Source: Nocardioides oleivorans
GTDB taxonomy: Bacteria > Actinomycetota > Actinomycetes > Propionibacteriales > Nocardioidaceae
Direction of reading: 5' to 3'
DNA: 64,000 nt
Assembly (NCBI RefSeq): GCF_004137255.1
Contig: NZ_SDWT01000003.1
Coordinates: 164,264-228,263 of the forward strand
Of this stretch, positions 34,715 to 42,534 are shown in pieces (positions within the stretch are counted from its first letter, which is position 1; every line of letters begins with the position of its first letter). Made by a program: the position numbers and the translations under genes. A model generated the notes under the pieces. The model was not told where the DNA came from. It searched no databases and was given only the letters and a program-made list of their open reading frames with translations.

Positions 34715-34768
34715 CGCTGGTTGAGCAGGGCGCCCTGGCGCCCGTGTCGAAACCAAGGCCGTGGGTCC
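34715..34768 (+). repeat. REP-like palindromic repeat, copy 1
   Basis: The unit starts CGCTGGTTGAGCAGGGCG and ends CGAAACCAAGGCCGTGGGTCC. It folds by pairing GGTT with AACC, and GGGCGCC (34728-34734) with GGCGCCC (34737-34743). I associate this kind of repeat with Nocardioides intergenic regions. Confidence 0.7.
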
Positions 34769-34773
34769 CTCCC

Positions 34774-34825
34774 CGCTGGTTGAGCAGGGCGCCCGCGCTC
34801 GTGTCGAAACCAAGGCCGTGGGTCC
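34774..34825 (+). repeat. REP-like palindromic repeat, copy 2
   Basis: Same orientation and nearly the same sequence as the copy six bases upstream, including GGTTGAGCAGGGCGCC and GTGTCGAAACCAAGGCCGTG. It differs only in the centre, where the hairpin tip is shorter by two bases. Confidence 0.7.
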
Positions 34826-35016
34826 GGTCGACCGTGACCACGGATCGCTGTGTCTTTTGGCGCCTCCGCTTCGCTTCGGCGCGTGTCCGCGGCGCTGGAG
34901 GCCCGCTCGTGCGTCCTCGTTGCCGCGCTCTCCTCCGCTTCGCTCTCCCGAACGCAGCCCTCGTCCTTACTTCACGGGCGCGCCGCGGACGAACCCCCCC
35001 GCTGATGTCCAGCGGG

Positions 35017-35865
35017 TCAGGGGGCGGTCGTGAAGTCGATCAGCTCCTCGACCCTGCCCAGGAGCGCGGGCTCGAGGTCGGCGAAGGAGGACACCCGGCC
35101 GAGGATGTGCTTCCACGCCCGGGCGATGTCGGCCTGGTCACGGTGGGGCCAGCCGAGCTGCTGGCAGGTGCCGGTCTTCCAGTCGATGCTGCGCGGCACG
35201 GCCGGCCACTGCGTGATGCCGAGGCGGTCGGGCTTCACCGCCTGCCAGATGTCGATGAACGGGTGCCCGACGACGAGCACGTGCTTGCCGATGGGGGAGC
35301 GGGCGATGCCCTGCGCGATCCGCGACTCCTTGGACCCGGGGACCAGGTGGTCGACCAGGACGCCGACACGGCGCTGCGGGCCGGGCTTGAAGTCGCGCAG
35401 GTGGTCGGCGAGGTCGTCGACGCCGCCGAGGTACTCCACGACCACGCCCTCGATCCGCAGGTCGTCACCCCAGACCTTCTCGACGAGCTCGGCGTCGTGG
35501 CGGCCCTCGACGAAGATCCGGCTGGCGCGCGCGACGCGGGCCCGCGCGCCGGGCACCGCGACCGAGCCCGACGCCGTACGCGCGGGTGCAGCAGGTGCGC
35601 CACCGCGGACCGGTCGGGTGAGGATCACCGGCTTGCCCTCCAGCAGGAAGCCGGGGCCGAGCGGGAACGTGCGCCGCTTGCCGCGCCGGTCCTCGAGCGT
35701 CAGCGTGTCGATGTCGCGGTCGACGGCCACGACCTCGCCGCACCAGTCGGTCGTGACCTCCTCGACGACCATCCCGATCTCGGTCGGCACCTCGACGGCG
35801 CGACCCTTCTTCGGGGCGCGCCAGTCGGAGGCGAGGACGTTGGTTCCGTAGCGATCCTGGGGCAC
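35017..35865 (-). CDS. DUF3097 family protein
   Basis: A 282-residue protein of the actinobacterial DUF3097 family, usually found beside hemW as here. Recognisable blocks are DRYGTNVLASDWRAPKKGR, RIFVEGRHDAELVEKVWGDDL, VGVLVDHLVPGSKESRIA and GHPFIDIWQAVKP. The central FVEGRHDAELVEKV and VDHL strands look like a Toprim-type nucleic-acid-cleaving fold, which is my inference. GTG 35865 lies six bases after TAGCGT (35877 to 35872), so it is leaderless. Confidence 0.85.
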   Translation of the reverse strand: MPQDRYGTNVLASDWRAPKKGRAVEVPTEIGMVVEEVTTDWCGEVVAVDRDIDTLTLEDRRGKRRTFPLGPGFLLEGKPVILTRPVRGGAPAAPARTASGSVAVPGARARVARASRIFVEGRHDAELVEKVWGDDLRIEGVVVEYLGGVDDLADHLRDFKPGPQRRVGVLVDHLVPGSKESRIAQGIARSPIGKHVLVVGHPFIDIWQAVKPDRLGITQWPAVPRSIDWKTGTCQQLGWPHRDQADIARAWKHILGRVSSFADLEPALLGRVEELIDFTTAP

Positions 35866-35917
35866 CGGTCAACGCTAGGGGCCGCAGGCCGAACGGCGGA
35901 GGCGGCGCGCCGGTGGC

Positions 35918-36241
35918 TCAGCCCTGGGAGATGCCGTCGCCCTGCGCGCCCTCGCCGGTCGCACCCTCGCCGGCGATCTCGGCGTCGTCCTCCTGGGCGG
36001 CGTCCATCTCGAGCTCGGCGCGGCTCTTGGTGTCCTCGGCGTCGGGGTCGAGCGGCTTGGCGAGGGGGTTGTCGTCGGTCGGCTGGAGGTCCTCGGGCAG
36101 CTGGTCGTCACCGATGCCGCCGATGGTCTCCGTGTCGGGGGACGCCGTGTCGCCCGAGTGGTCCGCGTCGGCCTCGCTCGTGCCGCTGGTCGCCGTCGGG
36201 GTGTCGCCGAACTCGTCCTGGGTCGCGCTCTTCTCGGTCAT
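35918..36241 (-). CDS. Acidic disordered hypothetical protein
   Basis: A 107-residue protein made almost only of Asp, Glu, Thr, Ser, Gly, Ala and Pro, with no hydrophobic core; it is expected to be unfolded. I recognise no family. ATG 36241 lies eight bases after a TAGGAC -10-like box on the same strand. Codon third positions follow the neighbours, so it is probably a real gene. Confidence 0.55.
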   Translation of the reverse strand: MTEKSATQDEFGDTPTATSGTSEADADHSGDTASPDTETIGGIGDDQLPEDLQPTDDNPLAKPLDPDAEDTKSRAELEMDAAQEDDAEIAGEGATGEGAQGDGISQG

Positions 36242-36297
36242 CCCCCAGTCCTACCGGCGTACGGCGGACCGGGCCAGCCCCCTGTGGGTGGGAGCCG

Positions 36298-36981
36298 TCA
36301 GCACATCCCGGCGTGCAGGTGCGAGCGCAGCGCGGCGCCGAGCTCCTGGGGCGAGGCGACGGGGCGGACGAAGTCGAGCCGGTGCGGGTGCGATCCCGAC
36401 GCGTCGAGCCAGGTGACGTCGACCCCGCACGGGTCGACCCGCACGAGGCTCGCGGCCAGCATCGAGTGGAGGGGGACGCCGAAGGTGGTCGCCATCGCGG
36501 TGCGCAGCTCGAGCTCGTGGGCCTCGTTGGCGTGCTCGACGGTGCGCTGGAGGTAGCCGGGGTTGAGCACGTGGCGGTGGTCGCGGAAGCGGGAGACCTC
36601 GACGGCGAGGGTCTCCTCGTCGCTGAGCAACGACACGGTGCTCAGCTCGAGCGCGACGAGCGAGCGGGGGTCGCCGCAGCAGCGGCAGCCGGAGTCGCGC
36701 TGCACCAGCGTGCCCTGCATGACGAGGCTGAGCCGCCGGTGCTCCGAGGCGGGGTCGCCGAGGCCGCTGGCGATCTCGACCATGCCGACCGACCCGCCGT
36801 GGGCGGCCGCGAGGAGGGCGGACTCGTCGCTCGCGCTGAACACCGGCGCACCGTGCATGTCGCAGGTGACCTCGTAGACCTCGTCCTCGACGGTGTCGTG
36901 CGCCTCGCCCACCCAGAGCGTGATCGCTTCGGGGCAGGACAGCACGCTGCGGGCCAGCAGGGCGGCTTCGGCCGGGTTCAT
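36298..36981 (-). CDS. DUF2470 domain protein, predicted iron-regulated
   Basis: A 227-residue protein. The C-terminal half (FRDHRHVLNPGYLQRTVEHANEAHELELRTAM... VRVDPCGVDVTWLDASGSH) is the DUF2470 domain found at the end of HugZ-type heme-utilisation proteins; the N-terminal half is the split-barrel-like part. A Cys-rich CRCCGD sits in the middle. ATG 36981 lies 16 bp downstream of an iron box. A role in heme or siderophore iron handling under iron limitation is likely. Confidence 0.75.
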   Translation of the reverse strand: MNPAEAALLARSVLSCPEAITLWVGEAHDTVEDEVYEVTCDMHGAPVFSASDESALLAAAHGGSVGMVEIASGLGDPASEHRRLSLVMQGTLVQRDSGCRCCGDPRSLVALELSTVSLLSDEETLAVEVSRFRDHRHVLNPGYLQRTVEHANEAHELELRTAMATTFGVPLHSMLAASLVRVDPCGVDVTWLDASGSHPHRLDFVRPVASPQELGAALRSHLHAGMC

Positions 36982-36997
36982 CACGCCTCCACGAGGA

Positions 36998-37016
36998 TTA
37001 GGTAAGGCAAGCCTAA
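36998..37016 (-). promoter_or_regulatory. IdeR/DtxR-type iron box
   Basis: TTAGGTAAGGCAAGCCTAA agrees with the 19-bp consensus TTAGGTTAGSCTAACCTAA at 16 positions and has perfect TTAGG/CCTAA ends. It lies 16 bp before the ATG of the DUF2470 gene and just after the stop of the MBL gene, so it should repress the DUF2470 gene when iron is plentiful. Confidence 0.82.
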
Positions 37017-37031
37017 CTCGTGGTGAACGGA

Positions 37032-37907
37032 TCAGACCAGCGGGAGTCGTTTCTGGGACCGGGGCAGGTGCGCGTAGCCGAGGCGTACGGCGCTCACCAG
37101 CAGGTCGGGGTCCCACGGCCACTCGCCCTGGGCCAGCGCCTCCGACTCGGGCACGCCGCGCGAGGCGAGGTCGCGGATGGTCTCGGCGATGGTGCCGAGG
37201 TCGACGCGCTGGTCCTGGACGAACGCCTTGTCCACGACCTGCCCGTGACCGGGGACCACGACGGTGGAGTCGGTCATCAGGCCGAGGGCCAGGTCGAGCG
37301 TCGTCGGCCACTCCAGCGGCCACGAGTCGTCGCCGATGAACGGCGGGTCGGACTCCTCGACGAGGTCGCCGCCGAGCAGCACGTCGGCATCCGGGATGCG
37401 GACCACGAGGTCGCCGGCCGTGTGCCCGCGCCCGGGGTGGATCAGCTCGACCGCACGATCGCCCAGGTCGAGCTGGACGGCCGAGGAGAACGTCTCCGTC
37501 GGCAGGTGCAGCGTGGTCTCGAGGATCTCCTCGCGGCGCGGGTGGTCGGTGGCCTGCTCGTAGTGGGCGAAGGTGTTGCGGGCCGACTCCTCGACGTGGT
37601 CGCGCGCCCACCCGGTGGCGTGGATCGGCATCTCGCCGAACTGCTCGACCATGGTCGCGTTGCCGAAGTGGTGGTCCCAGTGCTCGTGGGTGTTGACCAG
37701 CCCGGTGAGCGGGCCCGCGCCCAGGCGTCGTACGTCGTCGGCAACGACGCGCGCCTGGGCCGCCGAGCCGTGCGTGTCGACCATCAGCAGTCCGTCGGAG
37801 CCGCCGACGAGGGTGATGTTGACGTGCATCCAGTCGTAGTGCGCCACCCAGACCCGCGGCGCGACCTCGGTGAACCGCGGTGGGGAGTCGGGGGACGGGT
37901 CGGTCAT
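37032..37907 (-). CDS. Metallo-beta-lactamase fold hydrolase
   Basis: A 291-residue MBL-fold protein. Metal ligands are seen in NTHEHWDHHFGN, GRGHTAGDLVV and VVPGHGQVVDK. It resembles the glyoxalase II/arylsulfatase-like group rather than true beta-lactamases. ATG 37907 is used; the frame is open to 37943 but that stretch overlaps the hrcA control region. Substrate unknown. Confidence 0.83.
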   Translation of the reverse strand: MTDPSPDSPPRFTEVAPRVWVAHYDWMHVNITLVGGSDGLLMVDTHGSAAQARVVADDVRRLGAGPLTGLVNTHEHWDHHFGNATMVEQFGEMPIHATGWARDHVEESARNTFAHYEQATDHPRREEILETTLHLPTETFSSAVQLDLGDRAVELIHPGRGHTAGDLVVRIPDADVLLGGDLVEESDPPFIGDDSWPLEWPTTLDLALGLMTDSTVVVPGHGQVVDKAFVQDQRVDLGTIAETIRDLASRGVPESEALAQGEWPWDPDLLVSAVRLGYAHLPRSQKRLPLV

Positions 37908-37936
37908 GTCCGCGACCCTACGGCGAACGAGTAGGC

Positions 37937-37963
37937 TTGGCACTCAGGGCGAACGAGTGCCAG
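37937..37963 (+). promoter_or_regulatory. CIRCE element (HrcA operator)
   Basis: TTGGCACTC-N9-GAGTGCCAG matches the CIRCE consensus arms TTAGCACTC and GAGTGCTAA at 15 of 18 positions, with the exact nine-base spacer. A TAGGCT -10 box (37932-37937) abuts it, so bound HrcA would cover the transcription start. It lies 30 bp before hrcA. Confidence 0.92.
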
Positions 37964-37993
37964 CACCACGATCCGAGCAGCGAGGAGGGCTCC

Positions 37994-39016
37994 ATGGTCG
38001 ACGACCGCAAGCTCGACGTGCTGCGCGCGATCGTGGAGGACTACGTCGCCACCGAGGAGCCGGTCGGCTCCAAGGCGCTGGTCGAGCGCCACGGGCTGGG
38101 CGTCTCGCCCGCCACGGTGCGCAACGACATGGCTGCGCTCGAGGACGAGGGCTACATCCACCAGCCGCACACCAGTGCCGGCCGGGTGCCCACCGACAAG
38201 GGCTATCGGCTCTTCGTGGACAAGCTCGCCACCCTCAAGCCGATGAGCGTGGCCGAGCGGCGCGCGATCGCCACCCTCCTCGACGGCGCCGTCGACCTCG
38301 ACGACGTCGTGCAGAAGTCGGTCCGGCTGCTCAGCCAGCTGACCCGGCAGGTCGCGATCGTGCAGTACCCCTCGCTCTCGCGCTCCACCGTCCGCCACAT
38401 CGAGCTCGTCGCGCTGACCCCGACCCGGGTGATGCTGATCCTGATCCTCAGCACCGGCCGGGTCGAGCAGCGCCTCGTCGAGCTCGACGAGTCGATCGCC
38501 GACACCGACCTCGCCGAGCTGCGGGTGGCGGTCAACCAGGCCAGCGTGGGCGTCCAGATCGCCGCCGCGGCCCAGGCGCTCGGCGCGCTGCCCGACGACG
38601 TGCGCCCCGAGCAGGCCGGCGTCACCCGGGCCGTGGTCGGGGTGCTCAGCGAGGCGATGTCCGACCACCGCAGCGACGAGCGCGTCGCGGTGAGCGGCGC
38701 CGCCAACCTCGCCCGCTACGGCGACTTCGACACCGCCGTCCGGCCGCTCCTGGAGGCGCTCGAGGAGCACGTCGTGCTGCTCAAGCTGCTGGGGGAGTCG
38801 GGCGTCGACGCCCTCACCGTCCGCATCGGGCACGAGGGCCCCTATTCCGAGCTCGCGGCCACCAGTGTCGTGGCCACCGGCTACGGCCCGCAGGAGCTCC
38901 ACCTCGGATCTCTCGGCGTGGTCGGGCCGACCCGCATGGACTACCCCGGATCCATGGCAGCCGTGCGCGCGGTCGCGCGCTACGTCTCCCGGATCCTCGA
39001 TGAAGGAAACCAGTGA
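37994..39016 (+). CDS. hrcA: Heat-inducible transcription repressor HrcA
   Basis: A 340-residue repressor of class I heat-shock genes. The N-terminal winged helix (KLDVLRAIVEDYVATEEPVGSKALVE, VSPATVRNDMAALEDEGYI, HTSAGRVPTDKGYR) binds CIRCE; the GAF-like core and C-terminal AVRAVARYVSRIL complete the fold. ATG 37994 follows GAGGAGGGC. A CIRCE element is directly upstream, so it is autoregulated. Its stop overlaps the dnaJ start (GTGA). Confidence 0.96.
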   Translation: MVDDRKLDVLRAIVEDYVATEEPVGSKALVERHGLGVSPATVRNDMAALEDEGYIHQPHTSAGRVPTDKGYRLFVDKLATLKPMSVAERRAIATLLDGAVDLDDVVQKSVRLLSQLTRQVAIVQYPSLSRSTVRHIELVALTPTRVMLILILSTGRVEQRLVELDESIADTDLAELRVAVNQASVGVQIAAAAQALGALPDDVRPEQAGVTRAVVGVLSEAMSDHRSDERVAVSGAANLARYGDFDTAVRPLLEALEEHVVLLKLLGESGVDALTVRIGHEGPYSELAATSVVATGYGPQELHLGSLGVVGPTRMDYPGSMAAVRAVARYVSRILDEGNQ

Positions 39017-40188
39017 CCCAGGACCCCTACGAGATCCTCGGCGTCTCGCGTGACGCCGGCGCCGACGAGATCAAGAAGGCCTACCGCCGCCTCGCCCGGC
39101 AGCTCCACCCGGACGTCAACCCCGACCCGGAGACCCAGGAGCGCTTCAAGGACGTCTCGCGCGCCTACGAGGTGCTGAGCGACCCGGGCAAGAAGGCGGC
39201 GTACGACCGTGGTGGCGACGCGTTCAGCCAGGGCTTCGGCGGTGCCGGGCAGGGCTTCTCGTTCACCGACATCATGGACGCGTTCTTCGGCGGCGGCGGT
39301 GCGGCCGGTGGCCAGACCCGCGGCCCGCGCTCGCGTGCCCGGCGCGGCCAGGACGCCCTGATCCGGCTCGACACGACGCTCGCCGAGGCGGCGTTCGGCG
39401 TGACCCGCGACCTCAAGGTCGACACGGCGCTGCGCTGCGAGGCCTGCGAGGGCCAGGGCACCGCGCCCGGGACCTCGCCGACCACGTGCGAGACCTGCCA
39501 CGGGCAGGGCGAGGTCGCGGTCGTGCAGCGGTCGTTCCTGGGTGAGATCCGCACCCTCCGTCCCTGCGCCGCCTGCCGCGGCTACGGCTCGGTCATCCCC
39601 GACCCGTGCCGCGAGTGCTCCGGCGACGGCCGCGTGCGCACGCGTCGCACGCTCACCGTGAAGATCCCGGCCGGCGTCGACCACGGCACCCGCGTCCAGC
39701 TGACCGGACAGGGCGAGGTCGGTCCCGGTGGCGGGCCGGCCGGCGACCTCTACGTCGAGATCCACGTCGAGCCGCACGCGACCTTCACCCGCAACGGCAA
39801 CGACCTCCACACGACGGTCTCGCTGCCGATGACGGCGGCCGCGCTCGGCACCCAGCTCACGCTGCCGCTGCTCGAGGCCGACCTGCCCCAGTCCGACGAG
39901 ACGCCCGAGGGCGAGCGGCCCACGACGACCTACGACATCGAGGTCCGGGCGGGCACCCAGTCCGGCAGCGAGCAGGTCATCCGCGGCTTCGGCGTGCCGA
40001 GCCTGCGCGGTGGACGCGGCGACCTCATCGTGAGCATCTCGGTCGACACCCCCACGCGGCTCGACCCCCGCCAGGAGGAGCTGCTGCGCGAGCTCGCCGC
40101 GATCCGCGGCGAGGAGAAGCCGACCGGCCAGGCCGAGGCGCCGCACAAGTCGATGTTCGGCCGGCTGCGCGACGCCTTCCAGGGCTGA
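39013..40188 (+). CDS. dnaJ: Chaperone protein DnaJ
   Basis: A 391-residue type I DnaJ: J domain with LHPDVNPD (HPD at about residue 34), a Gly/Phe linker, a zinc-finger region with four CxxCxGxG repeats (CEACEGQG, CETCHGQG, CAACRGYG, CRECSGDG), and the two substrate-binding domains. It stimulates DnaK ATPase. GTG 39013 overlaps the hrcA stop by four bases, so expression follows the CIRCE promoter. grpE and dnaK are not here; this is the dnaJ2-type copy usual beside hrcA in actinobacteria. Confidence 0.95.
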   Translation: MTQDPYEILGVSRDAGADEIKKAYRRLARQLHPDVNPDPETQERFKDVSRAYEVLSDPGKKAAYDRGGDAFSQGFGGAGQGFSFTDIMDAFFGGGGAAGGQTRGPRSRARRGQDALIRLDTTLAEAAFGVTRDLKVDTALRCEACEGQGTAPGTSPTTCETCHGQGEVAVVQRSFLGEIRTLRPCAACRGYGSVIPDPCRECSGDGRVRTRRTLTVKIPAGVDHGTRVQLTGQGEVGPGGGPAGDLYVEIHVEPHATFTRNGNDLHTTVSLPMTAAALGTQLTLPLLEADLPQSDETPEGERPTTTYDIEVRAGTQSGSEQVIRGFGVPSLRGGRGDLIVSISVDTPTRLDPRQEELLRELAAIRGEEKPTGQAEAPHKSMFGRLRDAFQG

Positions 40189-40191
40189 GCG

Positions 40192-40932
40192 GTGTCCCTG
40201 CCCGTCCACCTCGTCGAGTCGCTGGCCGGCGTCTCCGTCGGCCAGGTCGTCGAGGTGACCGGCGACGAGGCGCACCACGCGGTGGCCGTACGACGACTCC
40301 GCGAGGGCGAGCAGGTCGTGCTGACCGACGGCCTCGGGACCTCGGTCACCGGCGAGGTGGCCGCCACCGGCAAGCGCGTCTTCTCCGTGCAGGTCGCCTC
40401 GGTGGAGTCGACCGAGCGGCCGGACCCGGCGTTCACGATCGTCCAGGCGCTGCCGAAGGGGGACCGCGGCGAGCTCGCGGTCGAGGTGCTCACCGAGGTC
40501 GGCGTCGACCTGGTCGTGCCGTGGGCCGCGTCACGCTCGGTCGCCGTCTGGAAGGGCGAGCGCGCCGCGAAGTCCCACGCCAGGTGGCAGGCCACCGCCC
40601 GCGAGGCCGCCAAGCAGTCGCGACGCTCGTGGCTGCCCACGGTGACCCCGCTCGCGACCACCGTCTCCCTGGCCGAGGTCGTGCGCGAGGCCGACCTCGC
40701 GGTCGTGCTCCACGAGGACGCGACCGCCCCTCTCAGCGCGGTCGACGTACCCGCGTCCGGGCGGATCGTCGTGGTCGTCGGTCCCGAGGGCGGCATCGCC
40801 CCCGAAGAGCTCAAGGCGCTCGAGGCCGCCGGTGCGGTCACGGTGCGCCTCGGCGACGAGGTGCTCCGGACGTCCACGGCCGGCGTCGTCGCGGTCGCCG
40901 CGCTCCTCGCGCGCACGCCGCGCTGGTCCTAG
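40192..40932 (+). CDS. rsmE: 16S rRNA (uracil-1498-N3)-methyltransferase
   Basis: A 246-residue SPOUT methyltransferase. GDEAHHAVAVRRLREGEQVVL is the N-terminal PUA-like part, and VVVVGPEGGIAPEEL plus VRLGDEVLRTSTAGVVA form the SAM-binding knot. It methylates U1498 of 16S rRNA. It starts three bases after dnaJ in the same operon. Its TAG stop sits in a CTAG palindrome that also gives the stop of the convergent gene. Confidence 0.94.
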   Translation: MSLPVHLVESLAGVSVGQVVEVTGDEAHHAVAVRRLREGEQVVLTDGLGTSVTGEVAATGKRVFSVQVASVESTERPDPAFTIVQALPKGDRGELAVEVLTEVGVDLVVPWAASRSVAVWKGERAAKSHARWQATAREAAKQSRRSWLPTVTPLATTVSLAEVVREADLAVVLHEDATAPLSAVDVPASGRIVVVVGPEGGIAPEELKALEAAGAVTVRLGDEVLRTSTAGVVAVAALLARTPRWS

Positions 40933-41921
40933 TCGATCACCGTGATCCGGCGGGTGTCGGAGTCGACCGTCCCGTCGCTGTGCTCGACCGTGGAGACGAC
41001 GGCGTACTGGCCCGCGGGCACGTCGGTGAGGTCGAAGGTGGCGGTGAACTCGAGCATGCCGTCGTTGCCCGCTCGCAGCCGGTCCACCTCCTGCGCGACG
41101 ACGAAGGTGCCCTCCCAGCGCTGGATGCGGGTCGTGACTACGCGACTCTCGCTGAGGGCTCGTCCGCGCACGGTCAGCTGCCCGTCGCCGACCACCTGTT
41201 CCTCGACGGGGTCGGAGATCGAGACCGGCGCGAGCACGTCGGCGTCGGGGGAGCCGGTCAGCGGAGTGGTCGTCGTGACCCCGAGGATCGTGTCGGTCAC
41301 CGCGCCCGCGACCTGGACGTCGACCGGCACCCTGCCCTGTCCCTCGAGCGCTTGCGCAGTCCTCACCAGCTGCTCCATCGCGAGCTGTGCGTCCTGCTCG
41401 CTCATGCCCGCAGGTCGCTCGACCGGTGCACCCTCGAGGGTGACCGTGATGCCGTCGGGCCCGGTCGACCAGGCGCGGAAGACGGTGGTCGACGGCCACA
41501 GCGACCGGTAGTCCGGATCGAGCGCGTCGCCGCGGAGCGCCGCCACCATGGCGGAGGTGACCCGGCTGTCGGGGTCGGCGGCTCGGAACTCGCGGTAGAG
41601 CCGCGGCCCCGCGGCGGTGTCGCCCACGAAGTAGACGGCGACCGGGCTGCTCGTGCCCCCGTCGGGAACGGTGGACCCCGAGGTGGGAGGGGCGGCGAGG
41701 TCAGGTCCCGTCGACTGCGGCGCACCGCCCGTCGTCAGCGCGAAGGCGGTCGCGATGGAAGCGGCGAGCAGGCCGGCGCCGCCGGCGGCCCACCAGCCCC
41801 GGTGCGTACGACGGCCACCCGACGTGGACGCGGTGGCGGCGCGGATCGCGTCGAGCCGGTCACGCGGCTCGATGTCGTCGGCGGCCTCGTGGAGCAGGTC
41901 CCGGACGGTCTGGTCGTTCAT
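40929..41921 (-). CDS. GerMN / Gmad2 domain protein coupled to the sigma factor
   Basis: A 330-residue protein. The N-terminal 45 residues (QTVRDLLHEAADDIEPRDRLDAI) look like a cytoplasmic anti-sigma tail, followed by one membrane helix (WWAAGGAGLLAASIATAFAL). Outside the membrane are a GerMN domain (about 95-200, VAVYFVGD...) and a Gmad2 immunoglobulin-like domain (about 235-330). ATG 41921 overlaps the sigma stop (ATGA), so the two are coupled. It may act as the regulator of that sigma factor; this is inference. Confidence 0.8.
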   Translation of the reverse strand: MNDQTVRDLLHEAADDIEPRDRLDAIRAATASTSGGRRTHRGWWAAGGAGLLAASIATAFALTTGGAPQSTGPDLAAPPTSGSTVPDGGTSSPVAVYFVGDTAAGPRLYREFRAADPDSRVTSAMVAALRGDALDPDYRSLWPSTTVFRAWSTGPDGITVTLEGAPVERPAGMSEQDAQLAMEQLVRTAQALEGQGRVPVDVQVAGAVTDTILGVTTTTPLTGSPDADVLAPVSISDPVEEQVVGDGQLTVRGRALSESRVVTTRIQRWEGTFVVAQEVDRLRAGNDGMLEFTATFDLTDVPAGQYAVVSTVEHSDGTVDSDTRRITVID

Positions 41922-42448
41922 GACGGGTCCTCCCACCAGTCACCGAGGAGGTCGCGCAGGGCGGCGCTGCCTCGGGAAGCGTGTGCCTTGACGGCGCCGC
42001 GCGAGACGCCGAGCGCGTCGGCGATCTGTGCCTCGGACCAGTCCAGGTAGTAGCGGAGCACGAGCACCTCGCGCTGCCGCTCGGACAGCTGCCGCAGGGC
42101 GTCGCGGACGGCGTCGCTGCGGGCGCCGCTGGCAGACGGGCCCTCGACGACGAGGTCCGCGGCGCGGGTCGATCGCGTGTGCCGCTCCACGACCCCCCGG
42201 TGCCGGAGCGCCGAGCGGGACCGGTTGACGACGGCCTGCCTGAGGTAGGCGAGTGCCTTGTCGGGGTCGCGCAGCCGCGACCACCTGCCGTGCATCGCGA
42301 CGAACGCGTCCTGCACGAGGTCCTCGGCCGCGGCCTGGTCGTGCACGAGCAGGGCGGAGAGCCGGACGAGCTGGCGCCAGTGGGCGGCGTACAGCTGCTC
42401 GACGGCCTCGTCCGCGTCGGCGCCGACGAGGCTGAGGTGCTCGGGCAC
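41918..42448 (-). CDS. RNA polymerase sigma factor, SigE/ECF type
   Basis: A 176-residue ECF sigma factor. Region 2: YAAHWRQLVRLSALLVHDQAAAEDLVQDAFVAMHG; region 4: LRQLSERQREVLVLRYYLDWSEAQIADALGVSRGAVKAHASRG. This is the SigE70/SACE family shape common in actinobacteria. GTG 42448 is supported by GAGGGAGG about ten bases upstream; another in-frame GTG lies at 42487. It is followed by a coupled membrane GerMN protein, a typical sigma/anti-sigma arrangement. Confidence 0.88.
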   Translation of the reverse strand: MPEHLSLVGADADEAVEQLYAAHWRQLVRLSALLVHDQAAAEDLVQDAFVAMHGRWSRLRDPDKALAYLRQAVVNRSRSALRHRGVVERHTRSTRAADLVVEGPSASGARSDAVRDALRQLSERQREVLVLRYYLDWSEAQIADALGVSRGAVKAHASRGSAALRDLLGDWWEDPS

Positions 42449-42534
42449 CGGCGGCCTCCCTCGGCGGGGTCTGGTCTGGACGGTCACACACGATGACGCG
42501 CGAGGGTGCGACCCGGTTGACGGCTGGTGACGGA

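Larger units (their letters stand above)
34683..35004. mobile_element. MITE-like non-coding element bounded by long inverted repeats
   Basis: Between hemW and the DUF3097 gene lies 360 bp without a credible gene. It is bounded by a perfect 17-bp inverted repeat, CGTCCGCGGCGCGCCCG (34696-34712) and its complement (34975-34991). With a 2-nt slip the repeat extends outward through GGGGTTC/GAACCCC and CAGC/GCTG, to 34683 and 35004. A further copy of its GTCCGCGGCGC core lies at 34885-34895. Inside are two tandem REP-type units. A non-coding element of about 320 bp with terminal inverted repeats fits a MITE; I could not define a target-site duplication. Confidence 0.5.

Noticed and set aside
34826..34974. 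Possible small protein inside the MITE-like element
   Set aside because: Frames there have no start signal, and the text (CGCTTCGC-type runs) looks like low-complexity non-coding DNA.
34744..37005. 753-residue plus-strand frame starting inside the REP units
   Set aside because: It runs antisense to DUF3097, the acidic protein and DUF2470 and begins in a palindromic repeat; composition is shadow-like.
39606..42050. 814-residue plus-strand frame
   Set aside because: Out-of-frame overlap of dnaJ and rsmE, then antisense to the GerMN gene; dnaJ and rsmE motifs lie in the other frame.
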